Shown here in pieces: positions 52,951 to 61,705 of a stretch of DNA of 64,000 bases (position 1 is the first letter of the stretch; each line of letters opens with the position of its first letter). Location: assembly GCF_035975855.1 (NCBI RefSeq), contig NZ_CP109055.1, positions 2,046,001-2,110,000 of the forward strand. The letters are read 5' to 3'. Made by a program: the position numbers and the translations under genes. The stretch is from Streptomyces sp. NBC_01304 (GTDB lineage Bacteria > Actinomycetota > Actinomycetes > Streptomycetales > Streptomycetaceae). Under the pieces are notes generated by a model, which was not told where the DNA came from, searched no databases, and saw nothing but the letters and a program-made list of their open reading frames with translations.

Positions 52951-54918
52951 TCAGCTCCTCCCGTGGCCGGTTCCGTGCACATACCGGCCGAGCGCGGTGA
53001 GCGGGAACACCTGCCGGTAGAGGTGGTAGTTGATGGAGAAGTCCCACGGGAAGCCGGTCCCCGTGAAGTACGGCTCGTCCCAGGACCCGTCCGCGAGCTG
53101 GGTCTCGGCGAGCCAGGCGACCCCGCGCTCGGTGGCCTTCGACTCCCGCTCCCCCGCCGCGAGCAGCGCGAGCAGCGCCCACCCGGTCTGGGAGGCGGTG
53201 GACTCGCCGCGGGCCACCCACTTGGTGTCGACGTACGAGCGCAGGTCCTCGCCCCAGCCCCCGTCGTCGTTCTGCACCGACTCCAGCCAGCTCACCGCGC
53301 GCCGGATCGCCGGGTGCGAGCCGGGCAGGCCGGCGGCGGCCAGGGCGGGCACCACGGATCCGGTGCCGTAGATGTAGTTGACGCCCCAGCGCCCGAACCA
53401 GGCGCCGTTCGCCTCCTGTTCGGCGAGCAGCCACTCGATGCCGCGGCGGGTGCGCGGGTCGTGCGAGAGGCCCTCGTAGGCGAGCATCTCCACGACGTGC
53501 GCGGTGACGTCGGCGGACGGCGGGTCGATGACCTCGCCGAAGTCGCAGAACGGCAGGCGGTTGGGGAACGGGCTGGTGTTGTCGACGTCGAAGGCGCCCC
53601 AGGCGCCGTTCTTGGACTGCATGCCGAGGTTCCAGCGCACCGCGCGGCCGACGGCTCCGTCGACCCGCCGGGGGTCGGGGTGCTGGACGCGGCGCAGGGC
53701 GAGGACGACCTCGGCGGTGTCGTCGATGTCCGGGTAGTTGTCGTTGTGGAACTCGAACGCCCAGCCGCCCGGCGGTAGTTGGGGCCTGCGCACCGACCAG
53801 TCGCCGGGCCGGGTGATCTCCTCGGCGAGCATCCAGTCGGCGGCCTTCACCAGCGCCGGATGGTCGGCGGGCAGTCCCGCGTCGGCCAGCGCGATGGTGG
53901 CGAGGCAGGTGTCCCACACCGGCGACTGGCAGGCCTCGATCATCCGGGCCCCGTCCTCGCGCCAGATCGCGAACCGGTCCAGGGAAGCAAGGCCCTCGCG
54001 GAGCACCGGGTGATCGAGGTCGTAGCCGAGCAGATGCAGGGCGATCACCGAGTACACGGCGGGCGGCTGGATGCCACCCCAGCAGCCGTCGTTCTCCTGG
54101 CGCTCGATGATCCAGCGGGCGGCGGAGCGCATCGCCATCCGCCGCAGACCGGGCACCGCGACCTTGTGGTACGCGTGCAGCGCCTTGTCGAGGCGCTGGA
54201 ACACGCCGTCCCAACTGGCAACCGGGGCAAGGGGTTTGGCGGGGTTGGGGTCGCGGGCGTCGGTGTGCAGCTCGTCGAGCGCGAAGGGCGCGGGCCGCAC
54301 CGGCCGCTTCGCGGAGACGACGGTGAGCGGCACGATCGTCTGCCGGGCCCAGCACCCGAAGTCGTAGATGTTGAGCGGGAACCACTTGGGGAAGTAGATG
54401 AGCTCCGGCGGCAGTTGGGGCAGGTCGTCCCACTTCCACCAGCCGAAGAGCGCCAGCCAGATCCGGGTGAACACCCGCGCGGCCGCGATGCCGCCCTTGT
54501 CGCGGATCCACGCGGAGGCCTTCGCCATGTGCTCCGCGTCGGGCGCGTCACCGGCCATCCGGAGCGCGACGTACGCCTCGATGGTGGCGGAGAGGTCCCC
54601 GGGTCCGCCGAAGAACGTGGCCCAGGTGCCGTCCTCGCGCTGCTCGCCCCGGATGAAGAGCCCGGCGGCCTGCGTCGTCTTCTCGTCCCGGATGCCCAGG
54701 AACTGCCTGAGCAGCAGGTCCTCGGCGTCCATCGTGACGTTGGTCTCGAGGTCGCCCTTCCACCACCCCTGCGCGTCCTGCCTGGAGAGCAGATATGCGG
54801 TGGCCCGCTGCGTGGCCCCCCGCGCCGCCTCGAACGCGGCCGGGGTCGGGTCGGTTTCGGTGGCCGAGGCTGCGCGGGGCGGGAGGGCTCCGGTGCTTCC
54901 GTCGGTCGTCGCTGTCAT
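52951..54918 (-). CDS. shc: Squalene-hopene cyclase
   Basis: The 655-residue class II triterpene cyclase turns squalene into hopene and hopanol. The catalytic DxDD motif is DIDD at 397-400 (YPDIDDTAEVVLALRR). Several QW repeats are visible, such as QDAQGWWKGDLETN, RQENDGCWGG and EQEANGAWFGRW. Its length matches the family, and it is expected to sit in the membrane face by a hydrophobic channel region. The ATG at 54918 follows GGGGAAG. The 141-base gap to the prenyl synthase gene upstream is the largest break inside the operon. Confidence 0.97.
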   Translation of the reverse strand: MTATTDGSTGALPPRAASATETDPTPAAFEAARGATQRATAYLLSRQDAQGWWKGDLETNVTMDAEDLLLRQFLGIRDEKTTQAAGLFIRGEQREDGTWATFFGGPGDLSATIEAYVALRMAGDAPDAEHMAKASAWIRDKGGIAAARVFTRIWLALFGWWKWDDLPQLPPELIYFPKWFPLNIYDFGCWARQTIVPLTVVSAKRPVRPAPFALDELHTDARDPNPAKPLAPVASWDGVFQRLDKALHAYHKVAVPGLRRMAMRSAARWIIERQENDGCWGGIQPPAVYSVIALHLLGYDLDHPVLREGLASLDRFAIWREDGARMIEACQSPVWDTCLATIALADAGLPADHPALVKAADWMLAEEITRPGDWSVRRPQLPPGGWAFEFHNDNYPDIDDTAEVVLALRRVQHPDPRRVDGAVGRAVRWNLGMQSKNGAWGAFDVDNTSPFPNRLPFCDFGEVIDPPSADVTAHVVEMLAYEGLSHDPRTRRGIEWLLAEQEANGAWFGRWGVNYIYGTGSVVPALAAAGLPGSHPAIRRAVSWLESVQNDDGGWGEDLRSYVDTKWVARGESTASQTGWALLALLAAGERESKATERGVAWLAETQLADGSWDEPYFTGTGFPWDFSINYHLYRQVFPLTALGRYVHGTGHGRS

Positions 54919-55059
54919 GGCTTCCCCTTCGTGCAGTTTCGCTTGCTTCGAAGTGCTGCTGTGCTGGGGTCTGCCGTCGGCCGGGGGCTGGTCTTGCGTC
55001 AGCCGCCCGGCCGGCGACTGCGAGTCATATGAGGCTGCTGCGGCGGCTCCTGATGGTGA

Positions 55060-56172
55060 TCATCTCTTTCGTACGACGACGAAGTCGGCGAGCTCCACCA
55101 GCTGCGCCCTGACCCGGTCCGGCATGTCCACCCGGTTCAGGGCCTCGACGGCGATGGTGTGCTGGCGCCGGGCCTCCTGGGCGGTCCACTCACGGCCGCC
55201 CGCCTCCTCGATGAGGGCCGCGCGGGTGGCGAACTCCTCCTCGGAGAAGTTCTCGAAGTCATTGCTCTTGGCGTCGGCCGCGAGCAGCTCACCGAGGCGC
55301 TCGGCGGCCGGACCGCTGGCCGCGAGGGCGGCCACCACGGGCAGCGACTTCTTGCGCTGGCGCAGGTCGGACCAGGTCTGCTTGCCGGTGGACTCCGGGT
55401 CGCCCCAGATGCCGAGCAGGTCGTCCACGGCCTGGAAGGCGAGGCCGAGGTGGTAGCCGTACTCCTCGAGGGTGTCCGCGGTGGCGTCGTCGGCGCCGCC
55501 GAGGACCGCGCCGATGGAGACGGCGCAGGCGAGCAGGGCGCCGGTCTTGTTGCCCTCCATCTCCAGGCACTCCTCGACGGTGACCCGCTCGCGGTGCTCG
55601 TAGGAGATGTCCTGCGCCTGCCCGTCGATCAACTTCCTGGTGGCGGTGGTCAGTCGGCGAGTGGCGCGACCGGCCTCGACGGTGCCGAGTTCGAGCAGCA
55701 CCTCGTTGGCGAGGGCGAACAGCGCGTCGCCGACGAGGATCGCCTGGGCGGGGCCGTGCACCTTCCACACGGTGTCGCGGTGGCGGCGCTGCTCGTCGCC
55801 GTCCATCAGGTCGTCGTGCAGGAGCGAGAAGTTGTGCACCAGTTCCACGGCGACCGCGCCGGGGATGCCCACCTCGGGGGTGCTGCCTGCCGCCTCGGCG
55901 GAGAGCAGCGCGAGCGCGGGGCGTACGGCCTTGCCGCCGTCCCCGTCGGACGGGCGGCCCTCGGCGTCGATCCAGCCGAAGTGGTAGGCCGCGACGGTGT
56001 CCATGGGCGGCGCGAGCCGGTCCACAGCGGCACGGAGCACGGGCTGGGCCATGGTCCGTCCGCGCTCCAGGAGCGCGGTCACATCCGCGGCTTCGGTCGC
56101 TGCCGGTCCCGCCGAGGGCACAGTCGGCACAGTCTCTCCTCTGATGATTCCAGTACTGGTGCTGCTGCTCAT
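55060..56172 (-). CDS. Polyprenyl (farnesyl-type) diphosphate synthase of the hopanoid cluster
   Basis: The 370-residue trans-prenyltransferase has the first Asp-rich motif LLHDDLMDGD, where the Mg-binding DDxxD lies, and the second motif AFQAVDDLLGIWGD. The residues two to five before the first motif decide chain length, and this pattern fits a farnesyl- or geranylgeranyl-type product. In context it most probably supplies farnesyl diphosphate to the squalene-forming enzymes. An acidic N-terminal tail of about 35 residues is extra. The ATG at 56172 overlaps the hpnE stop as ATGA (56169-56172), with GGAGG upstream. Confidence 0.93.
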   Translation of the reverse strand: MSSSTSTGIIRGETVPTVPSAGPAATEAADVTALLERGRTMAQPVLRAAVDRLAPPMDTVAAYHFGWIDAEGRPSDGDGGKAVRPALALLSAEAAGSTPEVGIPGAVAVELVHNFSLLHDDLMDGDEQRRHRDTVWKVHGPAQAILVGDALFALANEVLLELGTVEAGRATRRLTTATRKLIDGQAQDISYEHRERVTVEECLEMEGNKTGALLACAVSIGAVLGGADDATADTLEEYGYHLGLAFQAVDDLLGIWGDPESTGKQTWSDLRQRKKSLPVVAALAASGPAAERLGELLAADAKSNDFENFSEEEFATRAALIEEAGGREWTAQEARRQHTIAVEALNRVDMPDRVRAQLVELADFVVVRKR

Positions 56173-57560
56173 GCCGCCTCCTGAAACAGATGGTCATGAG
56201 GGCGGCCGAGTGCTTCGAGCGCGGCCTGAGCGGCCTGGGTACCACTGCGCACCGCGCTCTCCATGGTCGCGGGCCAGCCGGTGGCCGTCCACGCGCCGGC
56301 CAGGTACAGGCCGGGGGCCTTGGTGCGGGCGGCGGGCCGCAGGCGGCCCACGCCGGGGGTGGGGGCGAAGGTCGCGGTGCGCTCGCGCGTGACGAAGAAG
56401 TCGCGCACCTGCGCACCCCGTGCGGCGGGCAACAGCCGCTCCAGCTCCGGCAGATAGCGCGTCCGCAGCTCGGCGACGGGCGTGTCGATCTCGTCCTGCG
56501 CGATGGACTGCGACAGGGCGAGGTACTGGCCGCCGGTGTACCCGGAGGCCTCGGTGCGGTCGAAGACCCACTGGACGGGGGTGCCGAGCGCGGCGAAGAA
56601 GGGCTGCTTGAGGACCTTGCGGTCGTACAGGACGTGGATGTTCAGGATCGGCGCGGTGCCGATGTCGAGCAGCGCGTCCTGGTTGTCGAGCGCGCCCTCG
56701 GGCAGCAGCTCGTGCGCCTCGCGCTGCGGTACGGCGAGCACGACGGTGTCGGCGTCGATCCGCTCCCCGTCCACGTCGACGCGCCAACTGCCGTCCTCCG
56801 TACGGGAGACGGCATCGACCTTGGTGCGCAGTTCGGTGCGCACGCCGGCCTTGTCCAGGGCCTCGCGGGCGAGCGTGTCGTGCAGGTCGCCGAGCGGTAC
56901 CCGGGCCCAGCCGATGTCGGCCGCGCCGGGGTCGGAGAGCAGTCCGGTCTTGAAGACCATGGCGGCGAGGCCGAGCGAGGAGTCCCCCGCGACCGCGTTG
57001 AGCGTGGCGATGCCGACCAGGTCCCACAGGGCCTCGATGGCCCGCGGCGACTGCCCGTGCTTCGCCAGCCAGGTCCCGAAGTCCACGTCGTCCAGGGCCG
57101 GATCGGCCAGGTCGAGCCCCTTGAGCGCGAGTGCGGCCCGGCCGACCTTGGCGCGCTCGGCGAGCGAGAGGTGCGGGTACGTCGACAGGCTCGCGGCCAG
57201 GTGCAGCGGCACGGGGAGCGCCGTGCGGCGCAGCCGGCCGAGGCGCATCCGGTCGGCGTCGAGCACCGGCACATCGAGACGTTTCTGCAGGGGCGCGAGG
57301 TGCGCGCCCCGCACGCGGTCGAGAAACCACTGGTAGGCGGTGCAGCAACGCAGGTACACGTGCTGGCCGTTGTCCACGGTCAGCTCGCCGCGCTTGAACG
57401 AGAAGGCGAGGCCGCCGAGCCGGGGCCGCCCTTCGAGCAGCGTCACCCGCAGCCCGCCGTCGGCGAGCGCGAGTGCCGTGGTGATCCCGGCGAGCCCGCC
57501 GCCGACGACCACCGCGGACGCGCCTTCGGCGCGGTCCGGCTGCGTGTCGTTCGCGGTCAT
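56169..57560 (-). CDS. hpnE: HpnE, hydroxysqualene dehydroxylase
   Basis: This 463-residue FAD enzyme starts with the dinucleotide motif VVVGGGLAGITTALALADGG (about residues 17-36). RLGGLAFSFKRGELTVDNGQHV follows, and the C terminus ends with GLYLAGAWTATGWPATMESAVRSG, which binds the flavin. It belongs to the squalene-associated desaturase group. HpnE reduces hydroxysqualene to squalene in the HpnC/D/E route that replaces a single squalene synthase. Its ATG overlaps the stop of the small ORF upstream as ATGA (57557-57560). Confidence 0.95.
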   Translation of the reverse strand: MTANDTQPDRAEGASAVVVGGGLAGITTALALADGGLRVTLLEGRPRLGGLAFSFKRGELTVDNGQHVYLRCCTAYQWFLDRVRGAHLAPLQKRLDVPVLDADRMRLGRLRRTALPVPLHLAASLSTYPHLSLAERAKVGRAALALKGLDLADPALDDVDFGTWLAKHGQSPRAIEALWDLVGIATLNAVAGDSSLGLAAMVFKTGLLSDPGAADIGWARVPLGDLHDTLAREALDKAGVRTELRTKVDAVSRTEDGSWRVDVDGERIDADTVVLAVPQREAHELLPEGALDNQDALLDIGTAPILNIHVLYDRKVLKQPFFAALGTPVQWVFDRTEASGYTGGQYLALSQSIAQDEIDTPVAELRTRYLPELERLLPAARGAQVRDFFVTRERTATFAPTPGVGRLRPAARTKAPGLYLAGAWTATGWPATMESAVRSGTQAAQAALEALGRPHDHLFQEAA

Positions 57561-57709
57561 GCGCCCTCCCCTTGGGCCGCGCCGATCACCGGTGCCGGGC
57601 AGGCCATCTCAGTCAGGGACGCCGTCCCCCCACGGAGGGTTGCCTGCCGCTTGGGGGGAATTGCCCGGTACTGAACGGGGATGCGCGTCTCGACACAGAT
57701 GCGCGTCAC
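57557..57709 (-). CDS. 50-residue DUF6380-like micro-protein between hpnD and hpnE
   Basis: In the 145-base gap between hpnD and hpnE there is a 51-codon frame. Its GTG start (57707-57709) overlaps the hpnD stop as GTGA, and its TGA overlaps the hpnE ATG as ATGA, so both ends are coupled to neighbours. It encodes a basic peptide with the central phrase KRQATLRGGTASLTEMACPA. That phrase matches my memory of the Streptomyces small family DUF6380 (ATLRxGxASLTxTA), but I cannot check. Third-position GC is high throughout. No function is known; a role as an HpnD/E accessory or regulator is inference. Confidence 0.7.
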   Translation of the reverse strand: MTRICVETRIPVQYRAIPPKRQATLRGGTASLTEMACPAPVIGAAQGEGA

Positions 57710-58665
57710 GTACGCCTCCTGGCGGTCTGCCGGGAGATGTACCGTGCGTCGATCCCGGACAGACCACGCACGGCGACGTACGCCTTCTCCCGCCCCGGCA
57801 GCGACACCCGGCCGCGCAGCACCGCCTCGGGCTCGCGCTCGATGCGGTCGAGCAGGCGCCGGTAGATTCCGGCCATGGCCGCGACACAGGCGCCGCTGCG
57901 CCGGTCGAGCATGGGCAGGAGCCGGTAGCCCTCGGCGAACAGGGCGCGGGCGCGCCGGACCTCGAAGTGCACGAGGCCCGCGAAGTCGGCCCCGGCGGGC
58001 ATCTCGGAGCGGGCGAATCCGTCCGAGCAGCCGAACTTGGCGAGGTCGTCGGCCGGCAGATAGGTGCGGCCGCCCTCGGCGTCCTCGCGAACGTCCCTGA
58101 GGATGTTGGTGAGTTGGAGCGCGAGGCCGAGCGTGTCGGCGTACTCCGGCGCACGCTCCGCCTGGCGCGCCCCCGGCTCGGTGCCGAACACGCCGAGCGA
58201 GAGCCGTCCGATGGCGCCGGCCACACAGCGGCAGTAGACCTTGAGGTCGTCCCAGGTCTCGTAGGTCTCGCCGCGTACGTCCATGAGGACGCCGTCGATG
58301 AGTTCGTCGAGCCCCTCGAGCGGGATCGGGAAGTGCTGAGCGGCATGGCTGAGCGCGACGGCCACCGGGTCGGTGTCGTCCTCGTCCACCTGACCTGCCC
58401 GGACCCGGTCGAGCAGGGCCCTGGTGTCCTCCAGCCGGACGCCCTTGACGTCCGGGGCGAGCGCACCGTCGCCGATGTCGTCGACCCGCCGGGAAAACGC
58501 GTACAGCGCCGACATGGCACGCCGCTTCGGCGCCGGCAACAGCCTGATGCCGTACGCGAAGTTGCGCGCCTGCTGGCCTGTCACGGCCTCGCAGTAGCTG
58601 TACGCAGCAAGTACCGGCGCGGACACGTCTTCATTCCCCTCAGTGCTCCCCACAGTTCGGCTCAC
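57706..58665 (-). CDS. hpnD: HpnD, presqualene diphosphate synthase
   Basis: The 319-residue enzyme of the squalene/phytoene synthase family has Asp-rich motifs SRRVDDIGDG (about 60-69) and NILRDVREDAEGGRTYLP (about 180-197), which bind the diphosphates through Mg. HpnD joins two farnesyl diphosphates to presqualene diphosphate, the first step of the HpnC/D/E route. The GTG at 58665 overlaps the hpnC stop; an in-frame GTG fifteen codons later, with GAGGGG nine bases before it, is a real alternative. Its stop overlaps the small ORF start. Confidence 0.95.
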   Translation of the reverse strand: MSRTVGSTEGNEDVSAPVLAAYSYCEAVTGQQARNFAYGIRLLPAPKRRAMSALYAFSRRVDDIGDGALAPDVKGVRLEDTRALLDRVRAGQVDEDDTDPVAVALSHAAQHFPIPLEGLDELIDGVLMDVRGETYETWDDLKVYCRCVAGAIGRLSLGVFGTEPGARQAERAPEYADTLGLALQLTNILRDVREDAEGGRTYLPADDLAKFGCSDGFARSEMPAGADFAGLVHFEVRRARALFAEGYRLLPMLDRRSGACVAAMAGIYRRLLDRIEREPEAVLRGRVSLPGREKAYVAVRGLSGIDARYISRQTARRRT

Positions 58666-59564
58666 CCCTCTCCTCGCAGAGTCGCTCCCACCTCGCGCAG
58701 CAAGCGCATCTTGGTGGGCTTGGGCGGTCCTGGCAGTACGTCGTGTCCCACAGCCTCGATCGCCGCCAGCGCCGCGCGTCCCCCCGCCACGAATCCGGCG
58801 AGCAGCAGTCTCAGCCTGCCGTGCACGCTACCCACCAGCGGGGTGCCTTCATTCAGGAGGCCCTGGGCGCGTCCTGATTCGTATGCAACCAGTGCGCGCA
58901 CCGATGCGCCCGCCGCGGGAGCGGCCAGATCGGCTTCCGTGACGGAGAAGCGCTTCATGTCCTCGCCCGGCAGATAGATCCGGTCACGTGCGAGATCCTC
59001 ACTGACGTCCTGCAGATGCTCGACGATCTGCAGGGCCGTGCAGATCGCGTCGGAGAGCCGTACCCGCTCCGGGCTGGTGGTTCCGGTGATGCCGAGGACC
59101 AGGCGGCCGACCGGGTTGGCCGAAAGTTCGCAGTACGCGAGGAGGTCGTCGTACGTCTCGTACCGGCTGACGAGCTGATCCTGGCGGTTCGCCTCGATGA
59201 GGCCGAGGAAGGGCTCCGGGGTCAGGCGGTGGCGGCGGACGGTGGGCTGCAGTTTACGCAGCAGGGGGTGGCGCGGCGTCGAGTCGAAGACCTTGCGCAG
59301 GTCCGCCTCGAAGGCGTCCAGGAAGGCGAGCCGGTCCTCGGCCGCCGCGGCGTCCAGGCCCAGGTGTCGGGCGTCGCCTCCGCCCGGGGCGAGGTCGCCG
59401 TCGCCGATGTCGTCGACGAGGCGGGCGTAGCCGTAGATCGCCATCAGGTCGGCGCGCCAGGCCTTGGGCAGGAAGAAGGGCGCGACGGGGAAGTTCTCGT
59501 CGGCGGCCTTGTCGAGCGTCGCACGTGCGGGGGCACCGGGGCTCGTCACCCGGCTTCCCGTCAC
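58662..59564 (-). CDS. hpnC: HpnC, squalene-synthase-type enzyme
   Basis: This 300-residue family member opens with DKAADENFPVAPFFLPKAW and has the Asp-rich motifs YARLVDDIGDGD (about 45-57) and VSEDLARDRIYLPGEDMKRF. HpnC converts presqualene diphosphate to hydroxysqualene, which HpnE then reduces. It is the first gene of the hopanoid operon; nothing on this strand reads into it from upstream. The GTG at 59564 was kept; the in-frame GTG at 59549 follows GGGAAG and may be the real start. Together with hpnD and hpnE it makes squalene. Confidence 0.95.
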   Translation of the reverse strand: MTGSRVTSPGAPARATLDKAADENFPVAPFFLPKAWRADLMAIYGYARLVDDIGDGDLAPGGGDARHLGLDAAAAEDRLAFLDAFEADLRKVFDSTPRHPLLRKLQPTVRRHRLTPEPFLGLIEANRQDQLVSRYETYDDLLAYCELSANPVGRLVLGITGTTSPERVRLSDAICTALQIVEHLQDVSEDLARDRIYLPGEDMKRFSVTEADLAAPAAGASVRALVAYESGRAQGLLNEGTPLVGSVHGRLRLLLAGFVAGGRAALAAIEAVGHDVLPGPPKPTKMRLLREVGATLRGEG

Positions 59565-59626
59565 CGCGTGCTGCCCGGTGCGGGGACGGCAGAAGCCTTG
59601 CGGAGCTGGGAGTTTTCACAAGCCAT
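59561..59626 (-). CDS. Possible 21-codon leader ORF before hpnC
   Basis: An ATG at 59626 (after GGGAGA) opens a short frame, MACENSQLRKASAVPAPGSTR-type, whose TGA overlaps the hpnC GTG as GTGA. It is cysteine- and serine-containing. It could couple translation into hpnC, or be a chance short frame; nothing else supports it. Confidence 0.3.
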   Translation of the reverse strand: MACENSQLRKASAVPAPGSTR

Positions 59627-59836
59627 AGCCGTCACGTCTCCCGTTCTACACTGCGACCCAATACATCCTATTTCGGACACGCCGCCGATACCGCCCCAGC
59701 TTACGTTGTACAGCGCCGACCGGAATGCCGGGGTGTTCTGCACATCACAACAACACACCGATTCGTGTCAACATTCCTGACCGGTAAGGGAGTTGGCCCC
59801 GGCCGGGCCGGGTCCTCCATGCCTGCACTCACGACG
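59565..59836. other. Promoter region of the hopanoid operon
   Basis: The region upstream of hpnC is much richer in A and T than the genes around it. On the minus strand it contains TAGGAT at 59665-59670, the textbook Streptomyces -10 box, and a TTGACA at about 59764-59769. No matching partner box is spaced perfectly, so more than one promoter may exist. The leader ORF described above lies at its end. Confidence 0.5.
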
Positions 59837-59866
59837 GGGCCCCGCCGGACGGTTCCGGCGGGGCCC
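59837..59866 (-). terminator. Terminator of the ABC exporter operon
   Basis: A 13-bp stem GGGCCCCGCCGGA/TCCGGCGGGGCCC with loop CGGT lies 17 bases past the stop of the exporter ATPase gene, separating it from the hopanoid promoter. Confidence 0.85.
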
Positions 59867-59882
59867 GTTTCACGTGCGGCGG

Positions 59883-60668
59883 CTACTTGCCGGTGAACTT
59901 CTCGTACTCCTTGAGCACCTCGTCCGTGGCGCCGTCCATGCGCAGCTCGCCGCGTTCGAGCCACAGCACACGGTCGCAGGTGTCCCTGATCGACTTGTTG
60001 TTGTGGCTGACCAGGAAGACCGTGCCGGCCTCCTTGCGAAGCTCGCGGATGCGGGCCTCGGAGCGCTTCTGGAAGGACCGGTCACCGGTGGCGAGGGCCT
60101 CGTCGATCATCAGGACGTCGTGGTCCTTGGCCGCCGCGATGGAGAAGCGGAGGCGGGCCGCCATGCCGGAGGAGTAGGTGCGCATCGGCAGAGTGATGAA
60201 GTCGCCCTTCTCGTTGATGCCCGAGAAGTCGACGATCTGCTGGTAGCGCTCCTTGATCTGCTCGCGGGACATACCCATGGCGAGCCCGCCGAGTATGACG
60301 TTCCGCTCGCCCGTGAGGTCGTTCATCAGGGCCGCGTTCACACCGAGCAGCGAGGGCTGGCCGTCGGTGTAGACCTTGCCCTTCTCGGCGGGGAGCAGGC
60401 CCGCGATGGCGCGGAGCAGCGTGGACTTGCCGGAACCGTTGGAGCCGATAAGGCCGATGGCCTCACCGCGGTAGGCGGTGAAGCTGACGCCGCGTACGGC
60501 GTGCACCTTGCGCACACCGCGCTCGTCGCCGCGCCTGATGATGCGACTCAGGGCCGAGGTCGCACTGCCCTTGCCGGTCTTGGCGCCGTTGACGCGGTAG
60601 ACGATGTGCAGCTCGTCCGCGATGACGGTGGGGATCTTCGCATCCACCGGGGGGGTCGTCTCAGCCAC
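59883..60668 (-). CDS. ABC exporter ATP-binding protein (TagH-like)
   Basis: The 261-residue ATPase has Walker A GSNGSGKS at 75-82, Q-loop region LLGVNAALMNDLTGERNV, signature YSSGMAARLRF at 165-175 and Walker B VLMIDE at 185-190. It is of the polysaccharide/teichoic acid export type, with an N-terminal strand ahead of the fold (VIADELHIVYRVNGAKTGKG). The SSGM signature form and short C terminus fit TagH-like proteins that lack the extra carbohydrate-binding domain. The GTG at 60668 overlaps the permease stop by eight bases. Confidence 0.93.
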   Translation of the reverse strand: MAETTPPVDAKIPTVIADELHIVYRVNGAKTGKGSATSALSRIIRRGDERGVRKVHAVRGVSFTAYRGEAIGLIGSNGSGKSTLLRAIAGLLPAEKGKVYTDGQPSLLGVNAALMNDLTGERNVILGGLAMGMSREQIKERYQQIVDFSGINEKGDFITLPMRTYSSGMAARLRFSIAAAKDHDVLMIDEALATGDRSFQKRSEARIRELRKEAGTVFLVSHNNKSIRDTCDRVLWLERGELRMDGATDEVLKEYEKFTGK

Positions 60669-61599
60669 GGCCGTAACGCTCCTCAGCCTTCCAGAAGTAC
60701 ACAAAACCGAGGACGCCGGTGAGCACCGCCCAGCCGAGTGCGACGGTCCAAACGTGCGGCGGCAGGTTCTGGTGCCCCTCGAAGCCGTCGATCAGCGCGT
60801 ACCGCATGAGGTCCATGTAGACCGCCGCCGGATTGGCGAGCAGCACATCGGCCATCCAGGCCGGGGCGTGCGCCTCCTTCAGCATGTGGGCCAGCGGGAA
60901 CATCACGCCGGACGCGTACATCCAGGTCCGCAGCACGAACGGCATCAGCTGGGCGAGGTCGGGCGTCTTGCTGCCCATCCGCGCCATGATCAGCGACAGG
61001 CCGACGTTGAAGACGAACTGCAGCGCCAGGGCGGGGACGACCAGGAGCCAGGACCAGCTCGGGAAGTGCCCGAAGCCGAGCAGCACCACGACCAGGACGA
61101 TCATCGAGAACAGCAGTTGCTGAAGCTGTTGCAGCGAGAACGAGATGGGCAGCGAGGCGCGCGGGAAGTGCAGCGCACGCACCAGGCCCAGGTTCCCGGA
61201 GATCGCCCGCACACCCGCCATCACCGAGCTCTGCGTGAAGGTGAAGACGAAGACGCCCGTCACGAGGAACGGGATGTAGATGTCGTTCGGCATCCCGCCC
61301 CGGCCGCCGAGCAGCAGGCCGAAGATGAAGAAGTAGACCGCGGCGTTCAACAGCGGCGTCGCCACCTGCCACAGCTGGCCGAGCTTCGCCTGGCTGTACT
61401 GGGCGGTGAGCTTGGCCTGCGAGAAGGCGAGGATGAAGTGGCGGCGGTCCCAGAGTTGACCGACGTACTCGAGAAGTCCTGGCCGGGCACCGCTCTGGCT
61501 GAGGCCGTACTTGGCAGCCAGTTCGGCCCGGGAGAGCCCGTCATCGGGCGACGGTGGCACACTCACCGCGACACCGCCGTCATGCGTTGTCTCACTCAC
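60661..61599 (-). CDS. ABC-2-type polysaccharide exporter permease (TagG-like)
   Basis: This 312-residue membrane protein has a polar N terminus of about 60 residues, then six hydrophobic segments beginning with LLNAAVYFFIFGLLLGG. The family landmarks FAFSQAKLTAQYSQAKLGQLW (seen as ILAFSQAKLTAQYS) and YASGVMFPL are present. With the ATPase it should move an undecaprenyl-linked glycan or phosphoglycan across the membrane. It is downstream of the GT2 gene, with 106 bases between, and overlaps the ATPase gene. Confidence 0.93.
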   Translation of the reverse strand: MSETTHDGGVAVSVPPSPDDGLSRAELAAKYGLSQSGARPGLLEYVGQLWDRRHFILAFSQAKLTAQYSQAKLGQLWQVATPLLNAAVYFFIFGLLLGGRGGMPNDIYIPFLVTGVFVFTFTQSSVMAGVRAISGNLGLVRALHFPRASLPISFSLQQLQQLLFSMIVLVVVLLGFGHFPSWSWLLVVPALALQFVFNVGLSLIMARMGSKTPDLAQLMPFVLRTWMYASGVMFPLAHMLKEAHAPAWMADVLLANPAAVYMDLMRYALIDGFEGHQNLPPHVWTVALGWAVLTGVLGFVYFWKAEERYGRG

Positions 61600-61705
61600 A
61601 AGTGGAAACTTTCGTCTTCAAGATGCGCTGCTGGTTCACGCGCAGCAGGAACCAGGGCTGTGCCGTATGGGGGACACGGCCCGAATGCTCTCAGACACGA
61701 GCTTG

